Positions 42,226 through 51,094 of a stretch of DNA of 64,000 bases are shown here, piece by piece. The stretch comes from JALZKA01 sp963734015. Its GTDB lineage: Bacteria > Actinomycetota > Thermoleophilia > Solirubrobacterales > 70-9. The DNA is taken from positions 124,001 to 188,000 of the forward strand of contig CAVTFG010000003.1 in NCBI GenBank assembly GCA_963734015.1, read 5' to 3'. The stretch's first letter is position 1. Every line of letters begins with the position of its first letter. The translations under genes and the position numbers were made by a program. The notes below the pieces were generated by a model. The model had not been told where the DNA came from, did no database searches, and was given only the letters and a program-made list of their open reading frames with translations.

Positions 42226-44154
42226 CTAGGCCGCGAGCTCGGCCCAGGCCCCGTAGAGCCGCGCGTACGCGCCGTCCGCCGCCAGCAGCTCGTCGTGCGT
42301 GCCCTCTTCGGCGATCTTCCCGTGCTCGAGCACGACGATCTTGCCCGCCCTCCGGATCGTCGACAGCCGGTGCGCGATCACGATCGCCGTCCGCCCGTGG
42401 AGCAGCCGCCCCAGCGCCTCCTCGATCACCCGCTCCGTCCGCACGTCCACGTTCGACGTCGCCTCGTCGAGGATCAGGATCCGCGGCTCGGCCAGCAGCG
42501 CCCGCGCGAACGAGACCAGCTGCCGCTGCCCGGCCGAGAGCTGAATGCCCCGCTCGCCGATCTCCGTGTCGATCCCCTCGGGAAGGCGGGCGATGAAGGG
42601 GTCCGCGCCAACCGCATGCACCGCCGCCTCGATCTCCTCGTTCCTCGCGTCCGGCCGCCCGAACGCCACGTTGTCCCGGATCGTCCCCGAGAACAGGAAG
42701 CCCTCCTGCGGGACGATTCCGAGCTGACTGCGCAGCGCGCGCGAGTCGAGGTCGCGCAGGTCGTGCGCGTCGACCAGCAGCCGGCCGCCCTGCGGGTCGT
42801 AGAACCGCGCCACGAGCTTCGCCAGCGTCGACTTGCCCGCGCCCGTCTCACCCACCAGCGCCACCGTCTGGCCCGCGGGGATCGTGAGGTCGATCCCCTC
42901 CATCGCCCACTCGTCCGTGTCCGCGACTTCCCGCGCGTCGCCACCGCCGGCGTACGAGAACCACACGTCCTCGAGCACGATCTCGCCCCTGATCTCGCCG
43001 GGGTCCACCGCGCCCGGCTTGTCGACCAGGTCGGGGCTCGTGTCCAGCAGGTCGAAGATCTTGTCCAGCGCCGCCATGCCCTGCTGGTACGTGGTGTAGA
43101 GCTGCGAGATCTGCTGGATCGGGTCGAAGAACGCGTTCAGGTAGCCGACGAACGCGACGAGGATTCCCACCTCGATGTCGCCGTCGATCGCCCGGTAGCC
43201 GCCGTAGAGGAGGATCGCGGCGGTCCCGATCGCGGACAGGAGCTCGACGGCGGGGAAGTAGGCCGCGTTCAGGTAGACCGTCTTCATGTTGGCCTCGCGG
43301 TTCTCCTCGTTCAGCTCCGTCATCCGACCCACGTGCCGCCCCTCCTGGCCGAACGTCCGGACGATCCGCACCCCCGACAGCGTCTCCTGCAGGTACGCGG
43401 TGATGTTCGCGATCTTCTCCCGCGTCGCCCGGTAGGCGCCCGCCGACACGATCCTGAAGATCAGGCTCGCGACGAACAGCAGCGGGAAGGTGAGGAAGAC
43501 GACCAGCGCGAGCGGCACGTCGAGCAGCAGCAGGATCACGATCACGCCGACCAACGTCAGCGTGGACTGGAACAGTGTCACCACGCCGTCCGTGACGAGC
43601 GAGTCGAGCGCCTGCACGTCATTCGTCAGCCGCGAGATCAGAACTCCCGGCTTGCGTCGCGTGAAGAAGCCGATCGACATCGACTGCAGGTGCTGGTAGA
43701 TCCGCGTACGCAGGTCCTGCAGCGCACGCTGCCCGACCCAGCCCACCAGATACGTCTGCGCGTAGCTCGCCCCCCAGTAGAGGAGCGCGGACACGATGAA
43801 CACCACGACGATGACCGTCAGGGCGCCCGTGTCGTCCTGGTTGATCCCCTGGTCGATCGCCGCTCCTGCGAGATACGGCGGCGCCAGCCCCGCGGCGGTC
43901 GCCACGACCAGCGCGCCCATCATCAGCCAAACCTGCTTGCGATACGGCCGCAGCAAACCGAGCATCCACCGGACCTTCCGCCCACGCTGGTCCTCGCCAC
44001 GCAGCAGCCGCCAGACGTCCCGCAGCATCAGGAGCGTGCCGGCCAGCCGACCCGGTTGGTTCGCCTGATCCTCCGTCTCCTCGGCGACGTCCGACCCCTG
44101 CGTCTCGGGATCGCGCTCGGTGACCGGGTCCTCGTCCCGTCGCCTCCGCCTCAC
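42226..44154 (-). CDS. ABC exporter half-transporter (catalytic-Glu subunit)
   Basis: ABC multidrug/lipid exporter half of 642 residues, TMD-NBD order. Six helices span about 75-340. The NBD has Walker A GETGAGKST, Q loop GIVPQEGFLFSGT, signature LSAGQRQLV (Ala replaces the usual Gly), Walker B ILILDEATSNVD with canonical Glu and switch His AHRLST. GTG 44154 overlaps the stop of the partner gene as GTGA. Together they form a heterodimer with one consensus and one degenerate ATP site. Confidence 0.94.
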   Translation of the reverse strand: MRRRRRDEDPVTERDPETQGSDVAEETEDQANQPGRLAGTLLMLRDVWRLLRGEDQRGRKVRWMLGLLRPYRKQVWLMMGALVVATAAGLAPPYLAGAAIDQGINQDDTGALTVIVVVFIVSALLYWGASYAQTYLVGWVGQRALQDLRTRIYQHLQSMSIGFFTRRKPGVLISRLTNDVQALDSLVTDGVVTLFQSTLTLVGVIVILLLLDVPLALVVFLTFPLLFVASLIFRIVSAGAYRATREKIANITAYLQETLSGVRIVRTFGQEGRHVGRMTELNEENREANMKTVYLNAAYFPAVELLSAIGTAAILLYGGYRAIDGDIEVGILVAFVGYLNAFFDPIQQISQLYTTYQQGMAALDKIFDLLDTSPDLVDKPGAVDPGEIRGEIVLEDVWFSYAGGGDAREVADTDEWAMEGIDLTIPAGQTVALVGETGAGKSTLAKLVARFYDPQGGRLLVDAHDLRDLDSRALRSQLGIVPQEGFLFSGTIRDNVAFGRPDARNEEIEAAVHAVGADPFIARLPEGIDTEIGERGIQLSAGQRQLVSFARALLAEPRILILDEATSNVDVRTERVIEEALGRLLHGRTAIVIAHRLSTIRRAGKIVVLEHGKIAEEGTHDELLAADGAYARLYGAWAELAA

Positions 44155-45929
44155 AGTCTCGCCAACTCCTCGCGCTCCTCGAGGTCGCGCTGCAGGAACA
44201 CCGAGTCCTCGCAGCCGTGCTCCGCGATCTCGCGGTACAGCTCGCACCGCTCCAGGAGCTCCTCATGCGTCCCCCGGTCGACCATCCGGCCCACGTCCAT
44301 CACCACGATCTCGTCCGCCAGTGAGATCGTCGACAGCCGATGCGCGACCACGAAGGTCGTCCGCCCGGCCATCACCTCCTGGAGCCCGCGCTTGATCTCG
44401 GCCTCCGTGCGGGCGTCCACCGACGACGTGGCGTCGTCCAGGATCAGGATCCGCGGATCGGCCAGCAGCGCGCGGGCGATGGCCACCCGCTGACGCTGCC
44501 CGCCCGACAAGGTCAGCCCGCGGTCGCCCACCAGAGTCTCGTATCCGTCGGGGAGCCGCTCGATGAATGCCGACGCCTGCGCGAGCCTGGCAGCCCGCTC
44601 GATCTCTTCCCGCGTCGCCTCCGGTCGCGCGTAGGCGATGTTCTCGGCGACCGAGGCCGAGAAGAGGAAGCTGTCGTCCGCGACGAAAGCCACCTCGCCC
44701 CGCAGCGACTCGACATCGATCTCACGGACGTTCGCGCCGTCGATCGACACCGAGCCCACGCTCGGGTCGTACAGCCGCGCCAACAGCGCCACCAGGCTCG
44801 TCTTGCCCGACCCCGTCGGGCCGACGAGCGCGACGGTCGTCCCAGGCTCCACGGCCAGCGATACCCCCTTCAGCGCCGGCTCCTCGGCACCCGCGTACCG
44901 GAGGGTGACATCGTGGAACTCAACCGCACCCGGCCCGGCGGGTAGCGGCGGAGCGCCCGGCGCGCTCTCGATCCGCGGCTCGCGATCCAGGATCTCGAAC
45001 ATCCGATTGCCCGATGCCACGGCCCGCTGCGCCATGCCCAGCGACACGCCGAGCATGCGCATCGGGCCCTGGAGCATCAGGAGGTAGGTGTAGAAGGCGG
45101 TGAACTCGCCGATCGTGAGACCGCCGGCGATCACCTCGCGGCCGCCGACGAACAGCACGACCGCGAGGCCGATGCTGGGCAGGAAGCCGAGGAACGGCGA
45201 GTAGAAGGCCCGCAGCCGCGTCGAGTACACGTTCTGGTCGAACACCCTCGACACCGAGTTCTGGAACCGGCCGAGCATGTGCTCCTCGCGTGCGAACGCC
45301 TTCACCACGCGGATCCCGGAGACGCTCTCCTCCGCCTCGGCCGTCAGCTCGGCCAGCCGCTGCTGCACCTCCTGGAGCGCCGGGCGCGAGAGCCGGCTGA
45401 ACCGCATGGCGGTCAGCACCACGAAGGGGACCGGGAGCAGGGCCAGAGCCGCCAGCCACGGATTGATCACGAACATCACCGCGCTCGCCAGCACGATCGT
45501 CAGCGCGTTCTGGGTGAGGAAGATCAGGCCGTAGCCCAGGAAGAAGCGAATCGACTGGAGGTCCACGGTCGCGCGCGACATCAGCTGACCGGTCTGCTGC
45601 GAGTCGAAGAACCCCAGCTCCAGCTCCTGCAACCGGCCGTACATCCGCTCTCGCAGGTCGAACTCGACCGCCACGGAGACCCTGCCCGCGATCAGCCTCC
45701 GAACCACGGTCAGGCCCAGGCGCAGCACGCCGGCCCCCAGGATCGCCAGGACGAGCGGCAGAATCGCGTCGCGATCGACACCCGGCGGCTCGATCGAATC
45801 GATCGTCTCGCCGACCAGCCACGGGATCAGGACCGTGAGCCCCATCGCCAGCCAAGCGAACGCCAGAGAGCCCAGCACAGCTCGCCGATACGGGCGAAGG
45901 AAGCCGAGCAGACGCTTGAAGGTGGGCAT
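44151..45929 (-). CDS. ABC exporter half-transporter (degenerate Walker-B subunit)
   Basis: Partner half-exporter of 592 residues from ATG 45929 (MPTFKRLLGFLRPYRR). Six helices, then an NBD with Walker A GPTGSGKTS, signature LSGGQRQRV and Walker B ILILDDATSSVD, where Asp replaces the catalytic Glu. This is the pattern of TM287/288-type heterodimers: the Asp here and LSAGQ in the partner belong to the same inactive site. Substrate unknown; a lipid, peptide or drug is likely. Confidence 0.94.
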   Translation of the reverse strand: MPTFKRLLGFLRPYRRAVLGSLAFAWLAMGLTVLIPWLVGETIDSIEPPGVDRDAILPLVLAILGAGVLRLGLTVVRRLIAGRVSVAVEFDLRERMYGRLQELELGFFDSQQTGQLMSRATVDLQSIRFFLGYGLIFLTQNALTIVLASAVMFVINPWLAALALLPVPFVVLTAMRFSRLSRPALQEVQQRLAELTAEAEESVSGIRVVKAFAREEHMLGRFQNSVSRVFDQNVYSTRLRAFYSPFLGFLPSIGLAVVLFVGGREVIAGGLTIGEFTAFYTYLLMLQGPMRMLGVSLGMAQRAVASGNRMFEILDREPRIESAPGAPPLPAGPGAVEFHDVTLRYAGAEEPALKGVSLAVEPGTTVALVGPTGSGKTSLVALLARLYDPSVGSVSIDGANVREIDVESLRGEVAFVADDSFLFSASVAENIAYARPEATREEIERAARLAQASAFIERLPDGYETLVGDRGLTLSGGQRQRVAIARALLADPRILILDDATSSVDARTEAEIKRGLQEVMAGRTTFVVAHRLSTISLADEIVVMDVGRMVDRGTHEELLERCELYREIAEHGCEDSVFLQRDLEEREELARL

Positions 45930-45938
45930 CGGCGCCTG

Positions 45939-45976
45939 ACTATACAAAGTGAAGTAGTGGCTGCCCGGGCGATACT
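45939..45976. promoter_or_regulatory. Divergent promoters of the ABC exporter and the small Cys-rich gene
   Basis: On the minus strand TATAGT (45944-45939) ends 9 bases before ATG 45929. On the plus strand GATACT (45971-45976) ends 6 bases before GTG 45983. Both fit leaderless spacing. Confidence 0.45.
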
Positions 45977-45982
45977 CCGTGC

Positions 45983-46189
45983 GTGACCGCACCCGCCGCC
46001 GGCCTCTGCGACCGCTGCGTCCACCAGCAGCTCGTGCGCAACACGCGCGGTTCCACGTTTTCCCTGTGCGGGCGGTCGAAGACCGACCCCTCGTTTCCCA
46101 AGTACCCCCGGCTGCCCGTCACCGAGTGCCGCGGGTACGAGCCGGGCGACTCACGCCTCGGCGGCCCTGGGGGTGCCGACCGCGCGTAG
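45983..46189 (+). CDS. Small Cys-rich protein, zinc-ribbon-like
   Basis: A 68-residue protein with LCDRCVHQQLVRNTRGSTFS, CGRSKTDPSF and VTECRGYEP, i.e. four Cys spaced like a small zinc or iron-binding ribbon. Similar unnamed proteins occur widely in actinobacteria. The last 39 bases overlap the end of the EamA gene on the other strand; the Gly-rich tail may not be conserved. Function unknown. Confidence 0.75.
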   Translation: MTAPAAGLCDRCVHQQLVRNTRGSTFSLCGRSKTDPSFPKYPRLPVTECRGYEPGDSRLGGPGGADRA

Positions 46190-47014
46190 CGCGCCCAGGC
46201 TCGCCGCCAGCACCAGTCCGATCGCCACGACCTCGCGCGCCGCCAGGTCCTGGTCGAGCCCCACGAATCCGACCGTCGCGGCCACGGCGGGCTCGAGGCT
46301 CATCAGGACCCCGAAGGTGTTCTCGGGCAGCCGCCGCAGCGCCTCCAGCTCCACCGAATACGGAAGCGCCGAGCTCAGCACCGCCACCGCCAGACCGATC
46401 GCCAGCAGCTCCGCGTCCAGGAGGGCATCGCCGCCGTCGGCGATGCCCACCGGGATGACCGCGACCGCCGCGATCGTCATCGCGATCGCCAGTCCGCCGC
46501 CGCCCGGCAGCGCCCGGCCCACACGCGCGGTGAGCAGGATGTACGCGCCCCAGAAGCAGCCCGCAACCAGTGCCATCACCACGCCGAGGCCATCGAGGTC
46601 GGAGCCGGGGACGGGGGAGAGGAGCAGGATCCCCGCGGCCGCCAGGCCCACCCACAGGAGGTCGAGCCGGCGGCGCGAGCCAGCGATCGCCACGCCGAGC
46701 GGGCCAATGAACTCCAGGGTGACGGCGATCCCCAGCGGGATCCGGTCGAGCGCAACGTAGAAGCTCAGGTTCATCCCCGCCAGGACCAGCCCGAGCAGGA
46801 CGACGTCGCGGCGCGCCACGCCCTCGCCGAGGCGCAGCGGCGGGCGCCAGATCACCAGCAGCAGTACCGCGGCGAACGCGATCCGCAGGAACACGGTCCC
46901 GCCGGGCCCCAGCTCGTCGAACAGCGTCGTTGCGAACGCGGCGCCGACCTGGACGGAAACGATCCCGACGAGCACCAGCGCGGTTGCGGTGCCGCGCGAG
47001 CCTTCCCTCACCAT
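46151..47014 (-). CDS. EamA/RhtA-family metabolite exporter
   Basis: Drug/metabolite-transporter-superfamily permease, 287 residues, ten hydrophobic segments in two EamA repeats (TALVLVGIVSVQVGAAFATTL, GVVMALVAGCFWGAYILLTA). The second-half motif VLSSALPYSVELEALRRLPENTFGV and SLEPAVAATVGFVGL is typical of RhtA, a threonine/homoserine exporter. Substrate assignment is by family only. It follows the DrrAB-type pair on the same strand by 10 bases. Confidence 0.9.
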   Translation of the reverse strand: MVREGSRGTATALVLVGIVSVQVGAAFATTLFDELGPGGTVFLRIAFAAVLLLVIWRPPLRLGEGVARRDVVLLGLVLAGMNLSFYVALDRIPLGIAVTLEFIGPLGVAIAGSRRRLDLLWVGLAAAGILLLSPVPGSDLDGLGVVMALVAGCFWGAYILLTARVGRALPGGGGLAIAMTIAAVAVIPVGIADGGDALLDAELLAIGLAVAVLSSALPYSVELEALRRLPENTFGVLMSLEPAVAATVGFVGLDQDLAAREVVAIGLVLAASLGALRAVGTPRAAEA

Positions 47015-47024
47015 GAGGGGAGGA

Positions 47025-47804
47025 TTACTTGACGACCGTGCGGCGGTACTTCGCGGTCGAGATCAGCGCGAACGCGATCGTGATCCCGATCGTCCAGACG
47101 AACGCGGCCCACACGTCGGTGCCCGCGGGCGTTCCCTCCCAGAGCGCGCGGAGCGCGTCCACGAAGGTCGTGAACGGGTTCACCTCGGCGAACGCCTCGA
47201 GCGGAGCGGGCATCGTCTCGGGCGGCACGAAGGCCGAGGAGATGAACGTCAGCGGGAAGATCGCCATGAAGCCGAACGCGTTCGCCGCCTCGGGCGACGA
47301 CGAGACCAGCCCGATGTACGCGAACACCCATGAGAACGCGTAGCCGATCATCACCACGAGGACGAACCCGAGCACGATCGATGCGAACGACGTGTCGAAG
47401 CTGAAGCCGACGATCAGGCCGACCACGACCACGATCACCAGCGACAGCAGGTTGGTCGCGATGTCGGCGATCGTCCGGCCGGCGAGCACCGCGGCGCGAG
47501 CCATCGGCAGCGAGCGGAAGCGGTCGATCAGTCCGCGGTTCAGGTCGTCGGCCAGCCCAAGCGCGGTGGCGAAGCCGCCGAACGCGATGTTCTGGATCAC
47601 GATGCCCGGGATCAGGAAGTCGGCGTAGTTGTCGTACGCCGGCGGCACCGCGATCGCGCCGCCGAACACGTACACGAACAGCAACACGAACATGATCGGC
47701 TGGACCGTGAACGCGGTCAGCAGATCGGGCGCGCGAACGATGCGGATGAGGTTGCGCTGAGCGAGCACCAGCGAATCGCCGACGGCCATGGACAGGCGGT
47801 TCAT
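47025..47804 (-). CDS. ABC-2 type permease (DrrB-like)
   Basis: Membrane component of an ABC exporter, 259 residues with six hydrophobic segments; RAPDLLTAFTVQPIMFVLLFVYVFGGAI and NAFGFMAIFPLTFISSAFVPPETMP-type segments are characteristic of the daunorubicin-resistance/ABC-2 family. ATG 47804 overlaps the stop of the ATPase gene as ATGA. Confidence 0.93.
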   Translation of the reverse strand: MNRLSMAVGDSLVLAQRNLIRIVRAPDLLTAFTVQPIMFVLLFVYVFGGAIAVPPAYDNYADFLIPGIVIQNIAFGGFATALGLADDLNRGLIDRFRSLPMARAAVLAGRTIADIATNLLSLVIVVVVGLIVGFSFDTSFASIVLGFVLVVMIGYAFSWVFAYIGLVSSSPEAANAFGFMAIFPLTFISSAFVPPETMPAPLEAFAEVNPFTTFVDALRALWEGTPAGTDVWAAFVWTIGITIAFALISTAKYRRTVVK

Positions 47805-48820
47805 CGCGCCACCTCCTCGGCCTGCCCGGCCTCGTCGCCGGCGCGATCGCCGTTCTCGTGCTCGGCCGCATGACCGGTGAGCGAGATGAAGACGTCGTCC
47901 AGCGTCGGCTGGCGGACGGCGAGGTCGTCGACCGAGATCCCTGCCCCGTCGAGGCGACGCACCGCCTCGGCGATCGAGCCGTCGCGCTGTTCGATCGGCA
48001 GCCGGACGACGACGCCGTCGTCGCAGCTCGGCTTGCCCGAAGCGATGTCGGTCAGCGCCGCGATCGCGCCGCTCACCTCGTTCGGGTGTTCCAGCGTCAC
48101 CTCGATCCACTCGCCGCCGACGTTCCGCTTCAGCTCGTTGGACGTGCCCTCGGCTATCAGCGACCCGTGGTCGAGGACGGCGATCCGGTCGGCGAGCCGG
48201 TCAGCCTCATCCAGGTACTGCGTGGTGAGCAGGACGGTCGTGCCGCCAGAGACCATGTTCTCGATCGTCTCCCAAAGCCTGACCCGGCTCCGCGGATCCA
48301 GCCCGGTCGTCGGCTCGTCCAGGAAGAGCACCGGCGGATCGGCGACCAGCGCGGCCGCCAGGTCCAGGCGCCGCCGCATGCCGCCCGAATAGGTCTTCAC
48401 CAGCCGGTCGCCCGCCTCGTCCAGCTCGAAACGCTCGAGCAGGGCGGTCGCCCGCTCCTTGGCCTTGGCGCGGCCCAGGTGGTAGAGGCGCCCGACCATC
48501 TCCAGGTTCTCGAACCCGGTCAGGTTCTCGTCGACCGCCGCATACTGCCCCGCCAGCCCGATCCGGGCGCGAAGCTCATCCGCCTGGTCGACCACGTCCA
48601 GCCCCATCACCTTCGCGCTGCCACCCGTGGGAGGCAGCAGCGTCGTCAGGATGCGGACCGCGGTCGTCTTGCCCGCGCCGTTCGGCCCGAGAACGCCGAG
48701 GACGGTCCCGCGCGGGACGGTGAGGTCGATGCCGGCAAGGGCCTCGACGTCCTTGTACTGCTTGCGCAGTCCCTGTGCCTCGATCGCCAGCTCGGACATA
48801 CCGAGCGTCACGTTAGCCAT
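47801..48820 (-). CDS. ABC exporter ATPase (DrrA-like)
   Basis: Cytosolic ATPase of a drug or lipid exporter, 339 residues. Walker A GPNGAGKTT, Q loop GLAGQYAAVDENLTG, signature YSGGMRRRLDLAAAL, Walker B VLFLDEPTTGLD, and the DrrA C-terminal domain ending RQPTLDDVFISLTGHAAE. ATG 48820 is given; ATG 48799 (MSELAIEAQG) is an equally good start. The ABC-2 permease is translationally coupled. Confidence 0.93.
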   Translation of the reverse strand: MANVTLGMSELAIEAQGLRKQYKDVEALAGIDLTVPRGTVLGVLGPNGAGKTTAVRILTTLLPPTGGSAKVMGLDVVDQADELRARIGLAGQYAAVDENLTGFENLEMVGRLYHLGRAKAKERATALLERFELDEAGDRLVKTYSGGMRRRLDLAAALVADPPVLFLDEPTTGLDPRSRVRLWETIENMVSGGTTVLLTTQYLDEADRLADRIAVLDHGSLIAEGTSNELKRNVGGEWIEVTLEHPNEVSGAIAALTDIASGKPSCDDGVVVRLPIEQRDGSIAEAVRRLDGAGISVDDLAVRQPTLDDVFISLTGHAAEHENGDRAGDEAGQAEEVAR

Positions 48821-48925
48821 CCAGCGGATCGAAGACGGTGCGGCTAACCCGACTCTTGGGTGCGGGTGGCATCAGGGCACCCTGACTATTTCCACGCGAA
48901 GGATGCCGGGCTGTGCCTCCGGCCA

Positions 48926-48931
48926 TAGAAT
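48926..48931 (+). promoter_or_regulatory. -10 hexamer (TAGAAT) of the sulfite-oxidase-like gene
   Basis: TAGAAT ends 13 bases before ATG 48945, leaving at most a very short leader. Confidence 0.35.
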
Positions 48932-48944
48932 CGCAGCCGATCCG

Positions 48945-50057
48945 ATGGAGGGCACGAGTCCCGCTGAACCGCCCGGCCTGGAGACGTCCGAGCAGTTCAC
49001 GCCGGCCGAGCTCCGGCTCGCAACCCGCAATCACGGGCTGCCGCTCGAGGCCCTCGAGCACGACCTGACGCCCGCGGGCCTCCACTACCTCCTGATCCAC
49101 TACGACATCCCGGCGGTGGACGCGGCGGCCTGGCGCCTCGAGGTCGGCGGCCACGTCGACACCGAGCTGTCGCTCACGCTCAGCGACCTGCTCGCGCTGG
49201 CCGCCCGCACCGAGGCCGTCACGCTGGAGTGCGCGGGGAACGGACGCGCGCAGCTGAGCCCACGGCCGATCAGCCAGCCCTGGCTGCTCGAAGCCGTGGG
49301 CACCGCGGAGTGGACCGGGGTGCCCCTGCGAACGGTGCTCGAGCAAGCGGGAATCGGCGGCGAAGCGGTCGAGGTCTCGTTCCGCGGCCTCGACCGAGGC
49401 GTCGAGGGCGGGGAGGAGCAGGCCTACGAGCGGAGCCTGCCCCTCGCGGACGCCCTCCGGGACGAGGTCCTGCTCGCCTACGAGATGAACGGCGAGTCCC
49501 TGCCGCCCCAGCACGGCTTTCCGCTCCGCCTGGTCGTTCCGGGCTGGTACGGAATGACGAGCGTCAAATGGCTCGACCGGATCACGGTGCTCGACCAGCC
49601 GTTCACCGGATACCAGCAGCGGCAAAGCTATCGCGTGCGGCAGCGCCCCGAGGAGGAGGGCGAGCCGGTGTCGCGGATGCTCCCGCGCTCGCTGATGATC
49701 CCGCCCGGCATCCCGGATTTCGCGACGCGCGAGCGCCGGATCGCGATGGGGAGGTCGCGGGTGCGAGGCCGGGCGTGGTCGGGCTTCGGGGCGATCGCCC
49801 GCGTCGAGGGCAGCGCCGACGGAGGGGAGACCTGGAGCGACGCCGAGCTGGGCCCGCAGCCGTCGCGCTGGGCGTGGCGGGCATGGGAGTGGGAGTGGGA
49901 CGCGGAGCGCCCCGGCGTCCACGAGCTCTGCTGCCGGGCGACCGACGAGGCGGGCAACGTCCAGCCGGTCACGGCGCCCTGGAACCTGGGGGGATACGCG
50001 AACAACGAGGTCCAAAGGGTCCCCGTCGTGGTCCACGAGCCGGGCGCTTCCGCCTGA
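48945..50057 (+). CDS. Sulfite-oxidase-family molybdopterin protein
   Basis: Molybdenum-cofactor oxidoreductase of 370 residues. The Moco domain (about 40-215) has the Cys ligand in VTLECAGNGRAQLSP and the dithiolene region WTGVPLRTVLEQAGI with LPPQHGFPLRLVVPGWYGMTSVKW. A C-terminal Ig-like dimerisation domain (about 255-360) has IARVEGSADGGETWSDAEL. No signal peptide, so probably cytosolic. May oxidise sulfite or reduce a related oxo-compound; the substrate is unproven. The LLM oxidoreductase begins one base after its stop. Confidence 0.92.
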   Translation: MEGTSPAEPPGLETSEQFTPAELRLATRNHGLPLEALEHDLTPAGLHYLLIHYDIPAVDAAAWRLEVGGHVDTELSLTLSDLLALAARTEAVTLECAGNGRAQLSPRPISQPWLLEAVGTAEWTGVPLRTVLEQAGIGGEAVEVSFRGLDRGVEGGEEQAYERSLPLADALRDEVLLAYEMNGESLPPQHGFPLRLVVPGWYGMTSVKWLDRITVLDQPFTGYQQRQSYRVRQRPEEEGEPVSRMLPRSLMIPPGIPDFATRERRIAMGRSRVRGRAWSGFGAIARVEGSADGGETWSDAELGPQPSRWAWRAWEWEWDAERPGVHELCCRATDEAGNVQPVTAPWNLGGYANNEVQRVPVVVHEPGASA

Positions 50058-50058
50058 C

Positions 50059-51072
50059 ATGAAGGTCGACGCCGGGCAGTACGCGCCGTCGGTGGACGCG
50101 GCGGCCGGCGCCGCGGTCACGGCCGAGCGCGACGGCTACGACGGCTGGTGGGCGTTCGAGACCCAGATCGACCCGTTTCTCGGCTGCGCGGTCGCGGCCG
50201 AGCGCACGGATCGCGTGGACCTCGGGACCTCCATCGTCGTTGCCTTCGCGCGCAACCCGATGACGGTGGCGCTCCAGGCCAACGACGTCCAGTCCCTCTC
50301 GGGCGGGCGGTTCACCCTCGGCCTCGGCTCCCAGATCAAGCCGCACATCACCCGCCGCTACTCGATGCCCTGGTCGCACCCCGCGCCCCGGATGCGCGAG
50401 TTCATCCTCGCGATCCGCGCGATCTGGGAGTGCTGGGCAACCGACGGCACGCTCGACTTCCGCGGAGACTTCTACAAGCACACCCTCATGGCCCCGTTCT
50501 TCAACCCGGGCCCGAACCCGCACGGCAACCCGAAGATCATGCTCGCCGCAGTCGGGCCGCTGATGACCCGGACCGCGGGCGAGGTCGCCGACGGCGTCCT
50601 CTGCCACGCCTTTTCGACCGAGCGCTACATCCGCGACGCGACCCTGCCGGCCCTCGAGAAGGGGTTCGCGAAGGCCGGCCGCACGGCCGAGGGGTTCGAG
50701 ATCACCGCCCCCGCGTTCGTCGTCGCCCGCGACACGGAGGAGGAGATCGCGGAGGGCGTCGAGCTCGTGAAGCAGCAGATCGCCTTCTACGGCTCGACGC
50801 CGGCGTACCGGCCGGTGCTCGAGCTCCACGGCTGGGGCGAGCTTCAGGACGAGCTCCAGGCGATGACCAAGCGCGGCGAATGGGACGAGATGGGCGCGCT
50901 GATCGACGACGAGATCCTCCACACGTTCGCCGTCGTCGGCACGCCCGAGGACGCCTTCGCCGAGGTCCGCAAGCGCTACGGCGACATCTGCACACGGATC
51001 ACGCTGACTCTCCCCGAGGAGCGGGACCACGCACGCTGGCAGGGCCTCTTCGACTCGCTTCGCGCTGCCTGA
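50059..51072 (+). CDS. F420-dependent LLM-class oxidoreductase
   Basis: Luciferase-like TIM-barrel enzyme of 337 residues, similar to the TIGR03617 F420-dependent group. VDLGTSIVVAFARNPMTVAL, SGGRFTLGLGSQIKPHITRRY and MRTAGEVADGVLCHAFST-like segments (TRTAGEVADGVLCHAFST) are diagnostic. Uses reduced F420 or flavin to transform an unknown substrate. The ATG follows the preceding TGA by one base. Confidence 0.9.
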   Translation: MKVDAGQYAPSVDAAAGAAVTAERDGYDGWWAFETQIDPFLGCAVAAERTDRVDLGTSIVVAFARNPMTVALQANDVQSLSGGRFTLGLGSQIKPHITRRYSMPWSHPAPRMREFILAIRAIWECWATDGTLDFRGDFYKHTLMAPFFNPGPNPHGNPKIMLAAVGPLMTRTAGEVADGVLCHAFSTERYIRDATLPALEKGFAKAGRTAEGFEITAPAFVVARDTEEEIAEGVELVKQQIAFYGSTPAYRPVLELHGWGELQDELQAMTKRGEWDEMGALIDDEILHTFAVVGTPEDAFAEVRKRYGDICTRITLTLPEERDHARWQGLFDSLRAA

Positions 51073-51081
51073 CGGCCGCGC

Positions 51082-51087
51082 TACAGT
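51082..51087 (+). promoter_or_regulatory. -10 hexamer (TACAGT) of the kelch gene, apparently leaderless
   Basis: TACAGT ends 7 bases before GTG 51095 with no ribosome site between. Confidence 0.5.
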
Positions 51088-51094
51088 CGGTCTC

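Noticed and set aside
44120..44154. GTGAGGCGGAGG at the start of the ABC half-transporter as a fourth family-2 element
   Set aside because: The first 12 bases match, but neither hairpin forms and the sequence is in frame with a plausible N-terminus.
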